Shown here: positions 44,100 through 54,735 of the stretch, piece by piece | Position numbering within the stretch: position 1 is the first letter of the stretch | Layout of the letters: every line of letters begins with the position of its first letter | Source: Planococcus citri | Lineage: Eukaryota > Arthropoda > Insecta > Hemiptera > Pseudococcidae | Assembly (NCBI RefSeq): GCF_950023065.1 | Contig: NC_088679.1 | Coordinates: 53,506,001-53,570,000 of the forward strand | Direction: 5' to 3' | DNA: 64,000 nucleotides | The notes under the pieces: model-generated | What the model saw: only the letters and a program-made list of their open reading frames with translations | Databases searched by the model: none | What the model was told of the DNA's origin: nothing | Position numbers and translations under genes: made by a program

Positions 44100-44910
44100 C
44101 CTATGTACCTACATTAGGATATGGATCGCCTTGAGAATAAAATTCGGTGAGTTTTGACCAATTTAAGCAGAATGCCTTCATTTTGAGTTGAAAGTTACTT
44201 GGAGAAAATTCTAGCTCTGGAGGTTCCCTTGGAGGAAAGAAATGGGCCCTCTAAGAGAAGAAATTTTCAAAAAAAAAATCGAGGGGTTTTTGCTCCTGTC
44301 ACTACCCAACCTGTTTTGGAAAAAATGGTCCAATTCCAAATGAAAGTACATATTTGAGATTCTGCTTCGATCTATGTTATTGTCGTCAGAATCTAAGACC
44401 ACTTCTGTGAGGTTCTACTAACCGGTCGCTTCTTTTTTTTGACAAATTCATCATGTTTTGAAAATTTATTCTTCTCATTTATATTTTGAATTAATTATGC
44501 CAAAATTTTGAAAGATATCATTCCTGAAACTGAAAAAATATTTCGGAACTCAATGGTGCCAATTTTTTATTCATTATTGCCAATTTCAAAAAGTTGAGAA
44601 AATTTCATAAGTTTTTGAGTATTTTTCTCAGAATTTTTGAAATTTGCGATAATAATGATCAAAAAATGGCACCACTGCGTTCCAAAATATTTGTGCGATT
44701 TCAGGAATGATATCTTTCAATATTTTGGCACAGTTACGAAAAAGCCACTTGAAAATGTCTTCTTTTTTAGTGCCCATTTCTTCCCTCCATGGGTACTCTG
44801 GATTTGAAATTTTTTCTGAGTAATTTTTCCACTCAAAATGAAAGTCTCTCCTTAATTTGGTCAAAATCCGCCAACTTTTTTTTCACAATCCACTCTGATA
44901 TTACATTATA
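44100..44910. repeat. Foldback relic
   Basis: The left half (44125-44590) and right half (44600-44910) are inverted, diverged copies. TTTTGACCAATTTAAG..TTTTGAGTTGAAAGT near 44155 matches the reverse complement of 44835-44870. GAAAGATATCATTCCTGAA at 44510 faces its reverse complement at about 44703-44722. Another copy of one arm lies at 58490-58970. It is noncoding. Confidence 0.6.
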
Positions 44911-44915
44911 CAAAC

Positions 44916-45331
44916 CAGAGCTCAAACCAGTCCGAATACCAAATATACCTGGTCCTGGGTCAGGTGAAACCAGTACCGAGTACTACCCAGTATCTGCTTT
45001 AACCGAGTACAATGCCATATTTGTATTTGGTTCAATTTTTGCAGACAGATACAGTCTGGTAACGGAGTAGTTACATCATGCATAAGAATAGGCATGGGTG
45101 GTACGATGCTCCTTCCTTCATTATGTCAAGTTGACTGAAATGTAATGAGTCATAGCTGATGAGAAGGTGAGTATGTAGCATTCCATTTCATCAAAAGCCG
45201 ACCCGGGACAGGATACTACCAGCCCCGGATTTGTCTTTGTCAAACTGGTAACTGGGACTACTCGGTATTTGCTTCAACCAAATATGGTAACAAGTATACC
45301 CGGGTACTACTCTGTCCCAGTTCAAGCTCTG
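44916..45331. mobile_element. hAT-type MITE, copy 1
   Basis: The ends are CAGAGCTCAAAC and, inverted, CAGAGCTTGAAC. Flanking 8-mers ATACAAAC (44908-44915) and ATACATAC (45332-45339) agree at 7 of 8 bases. CAGAG-type ends with 8-bp duplications are typical of hAT elements. The interior (416 bp) has no transposase. It overlaps the next MITE's duplication by a few bases. Confidence 0.65.
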
Positions 45332-45850
45332 ATACATACCTACTAGAGCTGAAAACAGAACTCGCTAACAGCAGGTAACTACTGTACCCATATCACAAAT
45401 TCTCACTACTCGCCATATAGCTGGTAGCGAGTTGAACAAATTTCACACTGGTTCACATTGTAACTGGTAGTGTGTTGTATGCAAAGCGGGTGTACCGGCA
45501 TTACGTCATCATTGCCAACAATCACTGTCAAATGTCAATCACACACACCTACGACAGGTGCCAAAATGTAACTGCTCCCACTTACGCATTATCAAATTTT
45601 GGGGTGCGTGCCCAGACTAAGTATGAATTCAATCGGGTTGTTCTCGCTATACACTACTATCTAGTATGGGAGTTACTCACTACCAGCTACTACCCTATTG
45701 ACAAAATTAAGCATAAAAACAGGCGTGTAGATGCGTAATGCGTGAATTTGGACTTTTTTCAAATATAAACATGCGATTCAGCCTGTGAATAGCATGCGTA
45801 TAAGTAATGTTAACGCATGTAAAATAAAAGAAACATTGAAAAAAATCTTC

Positions 45851-45928
45851 TGCCCTGGGCCGGAATCGAACCTGGGACCTGCAGTTTCTATTTTTCCGTG
45901 TTACCTAACCCACTCGGCCACTTCGCCG
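45851..45928 (-). other. tRNA-like module, left arm
   Basis: On the minus strand an A-box-like TGGCCGAGTGGGTTAGG is followed about 48 nt later by a B-box GGTTCGATTCC and a GGCCCAGGGC end. This resembles class II (Leu/Ser-like) tRNA promoter organisation, but no full cloverleaf or clear anticodon arm was resolved, so it is not called a functional tRNA. Confidence 0.6.
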
Positions 45929-46057
45929 CTTGCGAAGAGTGGAGTTATTTCCGCATAAATGTTTGTGCGTTGTGAACTTATTAAATTTTTAAATTTTTCT
46001 CCAAAGTCCAAGAAGTGCAAACATTTATGGGGAAATAACTCCACTCTTTGCAAGCAG

Positions 46058-46131
46058 CTAAGTGGCCGAGTTGTTTAGGTCATGCGGAAAAATAGAAACT
46101 TCAGGTCCCGGGTTTGATCCCAGCCCAGGGC
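46058..46131 (+). other. tRNA-like module, right arm
   Basis: On the plus strand TGGCCGAGTTGTTTAGG (46063) and GGTTTGATCCC (46111) form A- and B-box-like elements, a diverged inverted copy of the left module. The B box is less canonical than in the left arm. Confidence 0.55.
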
Positions 46132-46396
46132 AAAATTTTTTTCAATTTTTATTTCATTTTACATGCTTTAACATTGCTTTTACGCATGATATTAGCAGGC
46201 TGAATGAATCCCATGCTTTTTTTGAAAAAATTTCAAATTCACGCATGCTTGTGTTATGCATAAAAGCATGCGTTTTAGCATGCTGATTGCTGTCGCATAA
46301 TTTTTGTCAATAGGGTAGCAGCCAGCAGGTTAGACCGGTATTCTAAGCAGATAACGGTTAGCGAGTAGCGTAACCATTTTCAGTTGTGATACCTAA

Positions 46397-49300
46397 CTTA
46401 TTCTCAATTGGAGGGGGGGGGGGTGGTCGAGATCAGTTCTCGAAGGAATGGGAAACATTTTTCAGTTCCTTTCAAAAAAATAATTAATCAATGAGTTTTC
46501 TCATAAAAAAATTACTTAGTATCACAGCTCAGGCTGGAAACTTTTGAAATTCTGTTTTTCATATCCACTTTTTGTTCGTTTTCTCATGAGTTTTTTGATT
46601 CCATCAATCATGACGAAGGACCCTATACCTAACCTTACATCTTCACTGAACAGAGATCATGAGAGAGTACGTATATATATTTTACCTACCTACTAAGGTA
46701 CATAATTTAGAATGACGCAGGTAGTACATAGATCTTTCCTAGTAAAATAGATTATCCCTTCACCACGATACTATGCAAAGGACACCCTGTATACGCCATC
46801 ATTTACTCTTGACAGGTAGCACGAGAACAATTCAACATTTAGGTATATCTTCAAAATTAAATTTCATTTCCCAATGTAAATACTCCCACTTATGGAATCC
46901 AGCCAAGGATACCAGGTATACCTACATTTTTTTTTTAAAAAAAAGGTCACCATAGAGACAAGTTTTTCTGAAACACAAGTTTGAAAAATTTTTCAGCACA
47001 TATATTGGATACTTATACGAAATTGAAAAAAATCCAGTCTTCAAGTATTACTGTAAACAACTTGTAATATAGTACATAACAAAGACCGTTAACCTCTTGA
47101 AACACTTTGGCAATAAATTACCCACTCTATATAAGGTTGAATTTCACTACATCGTACTCGTAGGTAAGTACTTCTCCTCTTCACATCAATAATACCCCAC
47201 GTGGCACGTATACCTATGTACCTCTATCTATTCGTGATTATGTCGCGTTGTTCAAAAGACACATTTATGCTAGGAAAGGTGAAACTTAAAAAAATAAAAC
47301 CAAAATCCTATTTCTGTATACCGATACGATAAATTGAAATGTTTCCACGTATATACGGCGATTATTGTACGTGTATTAGAAATTTACTCGACACGAAAAC
47401 CACCACCACATCGCTCGCTTATAATCTGCAAACCATCGAACGACGCGCCATGCCATGGAAAATCTGTTAAAGTTATTTGGGGAAACGCGTCGCTAATGTT
47501 TCCCTAATGACTAATGAAAATCATAACATACTTTCTTTCGTAGGGTATAGTATAGTGTATTTGATTACAACGCCGTAGATATTTGCGATATAACGTTCAA
47601 AGATATATAAATGTAGGTACCTGTGCATATTCGGCGCTTTAGTAACACAATTAAACGTCTGTAATTTATACCGGTGAAATATTTTCGTACACGGTATTTC
47701 CTTTCGAGTATAGTTAAACGGTGTTATTAAACGTACAGTAACCAAAGCCACGTACTCATTGTCATCGTTTAAAATGAGATGCGAAACGTCAAAGTACCTT
47801 TAAATAGACCAAAAACACTTGAAACATTTGCGAATGAGAATAAAAGCGGTGGCGTTAGCGCCTCAGTTTCCGTATACAATTCAAACGCTGTATCTCAACA
47901 TTCTCCCCTTTTCTTTTCTATCCACACGTCTGTTCGGCAAAACCTTTAAAAGATTTAATTTTGTACGTTTAATCATTTATAAACCTATGAGTGAATATGC
48001 TAACATGTAGTTAACTACCTAATACGTACCTATCCACTACGAGTATACGTATTTCACGATACGACTTCTTATAATGTAGGTATTTTGTTTAGGCATAGGC
48101 AGGCACCCTTATACTATACCTTCAAATACTCATATATAAAAGGTGTAAAAGCGAGTGAAAATTTTACCATATCCATTATGTAAATTAACGTGAAAACTTT
48201 TCGATATAATCAAGCGGACGTGTTTTAAAAGTAGGAACCCGTTATGTGTAAGGGAAAAAATACTGCCTTCATTTCGCCAATATACTCCTAATTGCACACC
48301 TATAGAGCATTAACAAATTACTTTCTTCGTGTATTCACAAAGAGAACGACGAACGATGACAACAAAACTGCCTTCTCTCGACGACAATTACAATATATGC
48401 AGTAAATCTTCAACGTAGTGTATACCGACGAAAAAAGAATAAGAGAAAAAAAGCACCAACAAAAGCATTCGCTTCTCTCTTTATTTGTGTCTGATTTCTT
48501 GTACAGACATCGCTGCTGCCGCCTGCGCTGCAGCTACCGCCCCCGCACGCGCTCATTTATCAAATACAAAAAGCTTTCTCCATTTTTAACCGTAAACACT
48601 GCTAAATACGCTTAAAGCAATGAAATGTGCCTTTTGAGTTTTAAGTTATCACGTTTCACCAAGCCAAGGTAGATACTAGGTAGCTAAGTTGAGAATGAGG
48701 TAAAAAGCTACACGCTCAACTATCGCAGCAGATACTACTGTACAAACTCGACTGGTTAAACGATACCATACTATACACGAATAATACTCGCGCCATTCGT
48801 GAGCGATAAAAATTACAGTATACGTCCAGTTTCGCAAACGGCAATTCCTTTCACACGTATAACAAAACGCAAAATCACGTATAAGTATACCCAACCAAAT
48901 GTTTGGGGCGAGAACTCATCCCATGTTAACTGTTATACGAGTACCAGGTTACCGTATGCTGTCGTATATAGTCGAGAATTTTTAATTGAATGTTTTCGTT
49001 CGAAACGAAGCACGTATTTTAGCAAAGTTTCCACGAACCGAAAAAAAAGCAGAGAAAAAGGCACGAGATAGAGAGGAGAGGTAATGAGATAAACGACTTT
49101 TCTTAAAATTTTCTCGCCTTTTGAATGTAAAAAATTATAAAACTTGGAACAGCTCGAAGTTAATTTAAAAATCGGCCCCTCTGTTTGGAAAATTTCGCCA
49201 GCTCGGTACGAAAAAACCTCGTAAAATTTCTTTATCTATGAGCTGTTTTTCAATTGCTATTTAAAGCCGAAATGAAAGCGAGATTACTTTACTTTTCTAT

Positions 49301-49640
49301 AAAACAACTTTGCAGAGCAAGGTCAAAGAAAATGAATTACTTGTTTGCTCTATACAGTAGGTGAGTCTGCGTACGTTCTTTGAAATTAAATTCTAAATTG
49401 GCGCGAGATTTCGGCAAGTGTCCGATAATCATTGCCTATTTTTTTCCACTTTCGAGTGGTAAGATTTTTTTGTTGCAAGAGAACTCGTAGCTCGTGTGTA
49501 TATAGTTTTAAAATTGTGTTTGTAGTTTATTTATTTATTTTTTTCAAATGTTGGTGGAAATTTTTTTCTGAAAAATCGTCGTTAGTGTATGCTAAAATTG
49601 ACCTTGTAAAATTGTATGTACTCGTACCTTCATGAATCAT
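46397..49640. other. Intergenic DNA, no gene seen
   Basis: AT-rich with a G-run near 46412, scattered TACC runs, and a GC-rich patch at about 48505-48550 (CGCTGCTGCCGCCTGCGCTG) inside an otherwise featureless short frame. No exon, RNA gene or transposon can be supported. Confidence 0.45.
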
Positions 49641-49654
49641 GAAGTGAAATTTGA

Positions 49655-50455
49655 TATGTATACCCAATTTTCGACTATCCGAATCGATTGGGAATTTTTT
49701 CGAACCGTTTTTAACAGTTCTATTAGAGCCTCCAGCAGATTTTTGATACATGAAATTTCCACGAAATCATTACCCCATAAAGTTGGAACCCAAAAATTTA
49801 CATCTTAGATATTTTCAACATACTGAATCGATTGAAATCAGTTTCAACCTGTTCTGGAATGAGCAGCCACATGTTGTGAATTGTTAATTTTCAAAAAATG
49901 AAATAAAAACTGTCCAAACTTATTTTAGAGCGTACCTACCTAACCCCTTTGCATTTTTTTGAATTCCAAAAAATTTGAGTAAATGGTCGTTTTTGACTAA
50001 TCCAAGGTCACGGAGTTCGAATCTGCTGTCAGATTTGGACGATCGCCCTTCCTTCATGAGATACTGGTCCATATCTCGAAATTAAAAAACTCTGCATCGA
50101 TTTTGACGTTATATTCGAAATCAGCGACCTCGAATTAGTCAGAATCCGTCATAAAAAATTCAAAATTCGACAACTTTTTTCAGGTCATTTTTCAGCACAA
50201 AAAAAGGCTGTTTTCAAGAGAATGATGCGCTCTGGTGAAAATCTGACGCCGGAAATGAATTCGCCGTCCTCTAGAACCCTCATAGCCCAATTTTCAGCTC
50301 AATTGTTCAACTTCATTTTGTAAAATTTTGTAGGAATTTCGATTTTAAGAAATCAACTGGAGCCTCTATAAACTGTTCAAAACAGTTTGAAACCGCTTCC
50401 AATCGATTCGGAGAGTCCAAAATTGGGTACACAATTTTACTTTTCTAGGTCAATT
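49655..50455. repeat. Foldback relic of the GAGCCTCCAG dispersed family
   Basis: 49655-49790 matches the reverse complement of about 50300-50450: GTATACCCAATTTTCGA/CTCTCCGAATCGATTGG, then AACAGTTTATAGAGCCTCCAG and AAATTCC. Single copies occur at about 13230-13320 and 58180-58330. It contains no ORF. Confidence 0.6.
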
Positions 50456-52157
50456 AGGCAAAATTTAGATTTTTTGTTGCTTTTTTGGCCTTGACCCTTT
50501 GTTTTTTTTTTAAATTCGCCAAAAACCGAATAGGTAATGCACTTTGACCCTTGAAATTTTGGCTGATTTTGTTATTTTAGTACTTTTTATCGGTTCAATT
50601 TTGTCTGATTTAAAAATTATTTCATTAGATCGGATGCCTCCCTTACGAGCCGTTGAAAATGATAAATTAAAAAAAAAAAAAACACACAAAATCGTTCATT
50701 TTGGGAGTTGATTCCACTTTTCAGTGCGCACAAGAATCCTTAAATTTTGTTGAAGGCCCTATATTAGCTTAAGAATAGTTGCAATCAATGGGGGGGGGGT
50801 CGATGGGTGATTTCAGAATCGTTGTCAAATTTCAGATTTTTTTCTGTGAAAATATGTATTTTTCAACTCATTATCTCAGATTTGCGATCTTATGATAAAT
50901 GAAATTTTCACCAACCACCTCTGGAGCAAATTTGAAATTGCTGGAGAAAATTTTGCTTTTGTTGAAGGCTTCAGATCAGCTTAAAATTACCTAAATTTGT
51001 TGTGAAGTCGATTTTAGCATACCAGCTGATCTAAAATTTTCAATTTCAAGTTTTTTTTTGTATCGAGAGACCTACTTACAGCATTTTTGAAAATTCTCCA
51101 AAAAGCGAAAAATCAACTCCGTCAGCTCGAATTTCTGTTCTGAGGTGTAGATGATCTATTATTTTTATTCAGTAAACCAAATCAACAATAATTCGATGTC
51201 CTGCGTTTGGATATCAATTTATTTTCTAGATATTACCCTTCAGCGTCCACTAAGCCCCCTATTTTTCCTGAAAAATGACTAAGAGCTACACAGGAAAAGG
51301 CACCGAAGGCTAGATTCAAAAAATAAATTGTTATTATTGTAACTCCACGACCTCAAATGGGTATTGAGAGATCATTGTCAAATGTCAACTCGTATTTTGA
51401 TTTGTATCGAAAGTTTGCATCCAAAAGCAGCCACTTTTTGCATTGAGAACCCCAACACGATTTTAGAAATATGTGTAGGTAGTTAACGAATTGAACGCGT
51501 GAAATTTGTAATGAATAATTTCAAAAGGAATCTGTAAAACGTCTGAAAATATTATACCGATTCAAGGATAAACGTCAAATAAGGCAGCCACTCAGTCGGC
51601 TTTCAAGGAAATACGAGAATGAAAAGAAAGAAAGAAAATCACATACGAGGTCTAATCTTTCAATACGTTTTAATTTTGAAAATGAACAGATTTTATGTAA
51701 GTAGGTGTAACCGATGTTGGAAATTTTTCCATCAGAATATACGTCAACTTTTTGGGCGACGACGAGCGTGAAGATGTAAAATTCCAAGGTTCTCTTTCTC
51801 ATTGACAGTCAGCATCCCTATCTTTATCGTCCTTGTAATTCGATCTCAAAACGTTGAACTCTCGAATGGAAATGGAAAGGTTCATTTTACGCAACATTTG
51901 TGTATCAACTCGTGATACTAATTAAATTTGTTTCTGTGCACAAATACCCGCTTTACTCACGCATATCGATAATGAACATACCTATCTAGATACCTACTAA
52001 TATGCATACGTTTAGGTGCGAAAACTCTCATGATTAGATTAACTGAGCGTTTAACAGTTTCCAATTCTGTTCCCTGAGGTGTCTTTATCATTCGTTAATC
52101 GTGTTTGAGCAGTATTATAATCTTACATTCACGCATAATATAGGCTCGTCGTAGATA
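50456..52157. other. Intergenic DNA, nothing recognised
   Basis: AT-rich sequence with poly(A/T) runs and one GGGGGGGGG run near 50790. No gene or transposon ends seen. Confidence 0.5.
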
Positions 52158-52159
52158 TA

Positions 52160-52400
52160 CAGGGGTCGGCATAAGTTAGTATTCATATTCAAAAACGGAT
52201 GCGTTCTTTTTAACACCCTGTTGTGTGTAATGAGTAGATGGAAGGTCTTGTAGGTAGTGCGTTGTGTTCGTGGAAGTCCCACCAACATTTTGGTAATAAT
52301 AGTTTCATTCCCCGCTATGTCACTAGAGAAAAAAAATTCATTTTTATTTGAAAAAATTTTCGTTTGTGCAAATCGGAATACTAACTTATGCCGACCCCTG
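52160..52400. mobile_element. 241-bp MITE with perfect 25-bp TIRs and TA duplication
   Basis: The ends are CAGGGGTCGGCATAAGTTAG plus five further bases, perfectly inverted, and flanked by TA on both sides (52158-52159 and 52401-52402). This is the signature of Tc1/mariner-type non-autonomous elements. The interior has no transposase. The perfect ends suggest it is fairly young. Confidence 0.85.
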
Positions 52401-52402
52401 TA

Positions 52403-53609
52403 TATCTACTTAGGCTACTCATTAAGTCATTACATCGCGTCGGTGTATAGGCCCATTTATGTAGTTGGTATAAACATCTGTATGATATTCTGATAGGTAT
52501 AGGCTTCTATATAAAATTTTGTGCCAAAAATTGTACCTAGAAGTACTTTTAGGTGTTTGTATGTGCATTACCAATACGTTAAGAGTGCATTAGATATACA
52601 TTTGTATTACATGATACCCTACCTAAGCCGTAAGATATACTAACACCTTGGCTTTTACGCCGAAGCAAAAATATATAGCACTCTCGATCTCATATCTAAT
52701 TTAATGTACAGCTATATCCGCGATCCGTGAATACGCTATACATATATTTGCTAGTATCGAGAATAAATATACCGTGATTTATGAAATATTGAGATAGTTC
52801 GTTTTTACCAAAAAATTTAAAATGCTAAATGTATTTTTGTCCGAAACGTGATTCACATTTTTATTAAATGAACTTACTTCATTAATATACAGATCACAAG
52901 TTCTTACGTGCAATAAACTTCATTTTGGCTTTTTGAAAAATTTTTCCCGGAAATACGGCGAAATTAAAATTTTTAACACCGAATGAACTGCATTTTAATG
53001 TCATGAATACGTAATAAATACGTTAAATGTACACGACTCGATCGTGATTTGCTCCAGTGATTTCATCTATATGTTCGCGAATTTGATACTGTATGCTTTA
53101 GAATAGATATTATTATTTTTTTTATTTACACGTGAAGTAATACGAGAAGATATTCGTTATATTTCACTCTGCTGTGGTTTCAATTTAAAATCAGACGTTC
53201 GTTAAGAAACTGAAGGAAGAAAAAATGAAATAAAAATCGATGTTCAGCATTGTGCTGGTAATGTAATTAGACCGTGCACCTATATTTTTGAAGAACGCTA
53301 CTACTCGTAGTATTGATGACTGATTACAGAGATCAACTGAAGTCTATTTTGTAGACAAGCTTGCACTTTTACGGCAAACAGAGTATGCAATTTTATCAAC
53401 TCCATAAAAATATTATTTTCAAATGTACGTATTCACGGCAAACCAGATAGGCAATTCTATTAACACATGTGTTGAAAATTTGAGATTCAATACAATCTCG
53501 AAATGGCCTGTGGAGAAAAAATGACCAAGTATTGACTTTAATCTTATTGAAGCATCAAAAACATTCTCTATTTCTCCAATTTGAAGCAAAGCTAAACCAG
53601 TGGCCATGG
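52403..53609. other. Intergenic DNA, no gene seen
   Basis: AT-rich, with short frames only and no recognisable element. Confidence 0.5.
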
Positions 53610-54735
53610 TGCTTTTTTTAAAGGTGATTTTTAATGAATTTTTTCGTGATGATTTCTAAAATCATCAATTTTTTTGTGGGGATTCCAAATATTTTTTGCA
53701 GCAATTTGAAATTAATTTTTTCGCGATTAGGTAGGTATTAAAACAAATATATTTTTTTAAAATGAATTTTTCGTGATGATTTTGAAAAGACTTTTTTGTA
53801 GGTAGTCATTTTGAATGAATTTTGGATAAAGTTTTTGAGTGATTTAGGCTACCTACTAGAATCTGAGTTTAAATTTTGTGAATATTTTTTGTGGGGATTT
53901 TTGATGAATTTTTTTATGATTTCAAATCAATTTTTCAGTGATGTTTTCATGTTAAATTCAAATGAACTTTTTAATGTTTAATGTTAATAAATTTTTTCGG
54001 AGTGATTTCTAACGAATTTTTTCAGGATGAATTCAAATTAAGGGTATAATAGGTAAAAAGAACCATTTAAGTCATCGAAAAATTAACGTTTTATAACTTG
54101 AATTGATGAAAATCGATTATTAAGACGACTTATAATGATTTATGAAAGATTTTCGCATTCTAAATACATGTTAGATATTGTATTGATGTTGAAATTTTCT
54201 TCGTTTTACCTCAGATTTGGTCTCGGCTTATTTCTTTCTTCTTTTAATGATTTTAAAGGCCATTTTTACTACAAAAAATAGAGTTTTTTCAAAATCTAAA
54301 CGGAATACATACATTTTTTTCTCATCAGTGTGAATTTAGTGAGACCATGAACTCATTTTTGAAAATTTTGACTATCTGGTTCTTTCCCTGTACTCTATTC
54401 AAACTTACACTTTTTCAATGGTGATCTGGAAAAAAACTTTTTTGGGTGGCAAAAGTGTTTTAGTTTTAATTTTTTTTTGTGATTTTAAATGAATTTTTTT
54501 ATAGTTGTTTTTTATTTATTTTTTTATTTTTGGTGATTTTAAAAACTTTTTCAATTGTGTAATTTAAAATTTAATGTTTGAAAATTCAGTTTGCAATTTC
54601 TTTGTTATTTCAAATGCACTTTTCGAGGTGATTTCTACTTGAATTTTTTGTGACGCTTTGCAATGATCATTTTTTTTGTGATTCTAAAATGAAATTTTTT
54701 CATGGTGATTTAGAATGAATTTTCCACCGTAAATT
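53610..54735. repeat. AT-rich degenerate array of GATGATTT/TGAATTTTT units
   Basis: Variants of 'TTTTGTGATGATTTTNAATGAATTTTTTCG' recur at irregular 40-70 bp steps. Between about 54042 and 54400 a different block ends in loosely inverted GGTAAAAAGAACCA / TGGTTCTTTCCC, possibly a small insertion. There is no coding content. Confidence 0.5.

Larger units (their letters stand above)
45693..46315. mobile_element. Palindromic element with two inverted tRNA-like modules
   Basis: TIRs CCCTATTGACAAAA are perfect, flanked by TA (45691-45692 and 46316-46317), and the hAT MITE sequence resumes on both sides. The whole 623 bp is an inverted repeat of two ~300-bp arms around a short centre near 45985-46005. 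Each arm contains ATGCGT-rich sequence and a tRNA-like segment. No protein is encoded. It looks like a Tc1/mariner-style non-autonomous element or a foldback of a tRNA-derived SINE. Confidence 0.75.
45344..46388. mobile_element. hAT-type MITE, copy 2, with nested insertion
   Basis: Ends are TAGAGCTGAAAAC and, inverted, CACAACTGAAAATGG. Flanks ATACCTAC (45336-45343) and ATACCTAA (46389-46396) agree at 7 of 8. Sub-terminal blocks (ACTCGCTA, GTGTACC, ATTACGTCATCATTGCCA, TGACAGTGATTG in inverted sense) match the copy at 63140-63626, which is in the opposite orientation. Removing the nested 623-bp element leaves about 420 bp. No transposase is encoded. Confidence 0.75.

Noticed and set aside
45851..46131. 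Functional tRNA genes
   Set aside because: Only A- and B-box-like motifs are clear; no full cloverleaf, and they sit in a mobile palindrome.
46776..46793. Another end of the 4-5 kb foldback family (GGACACCCTGTATA)
   Set aside because: Only about 14 bases match, with no continuing similarity, so chance is not excluded.
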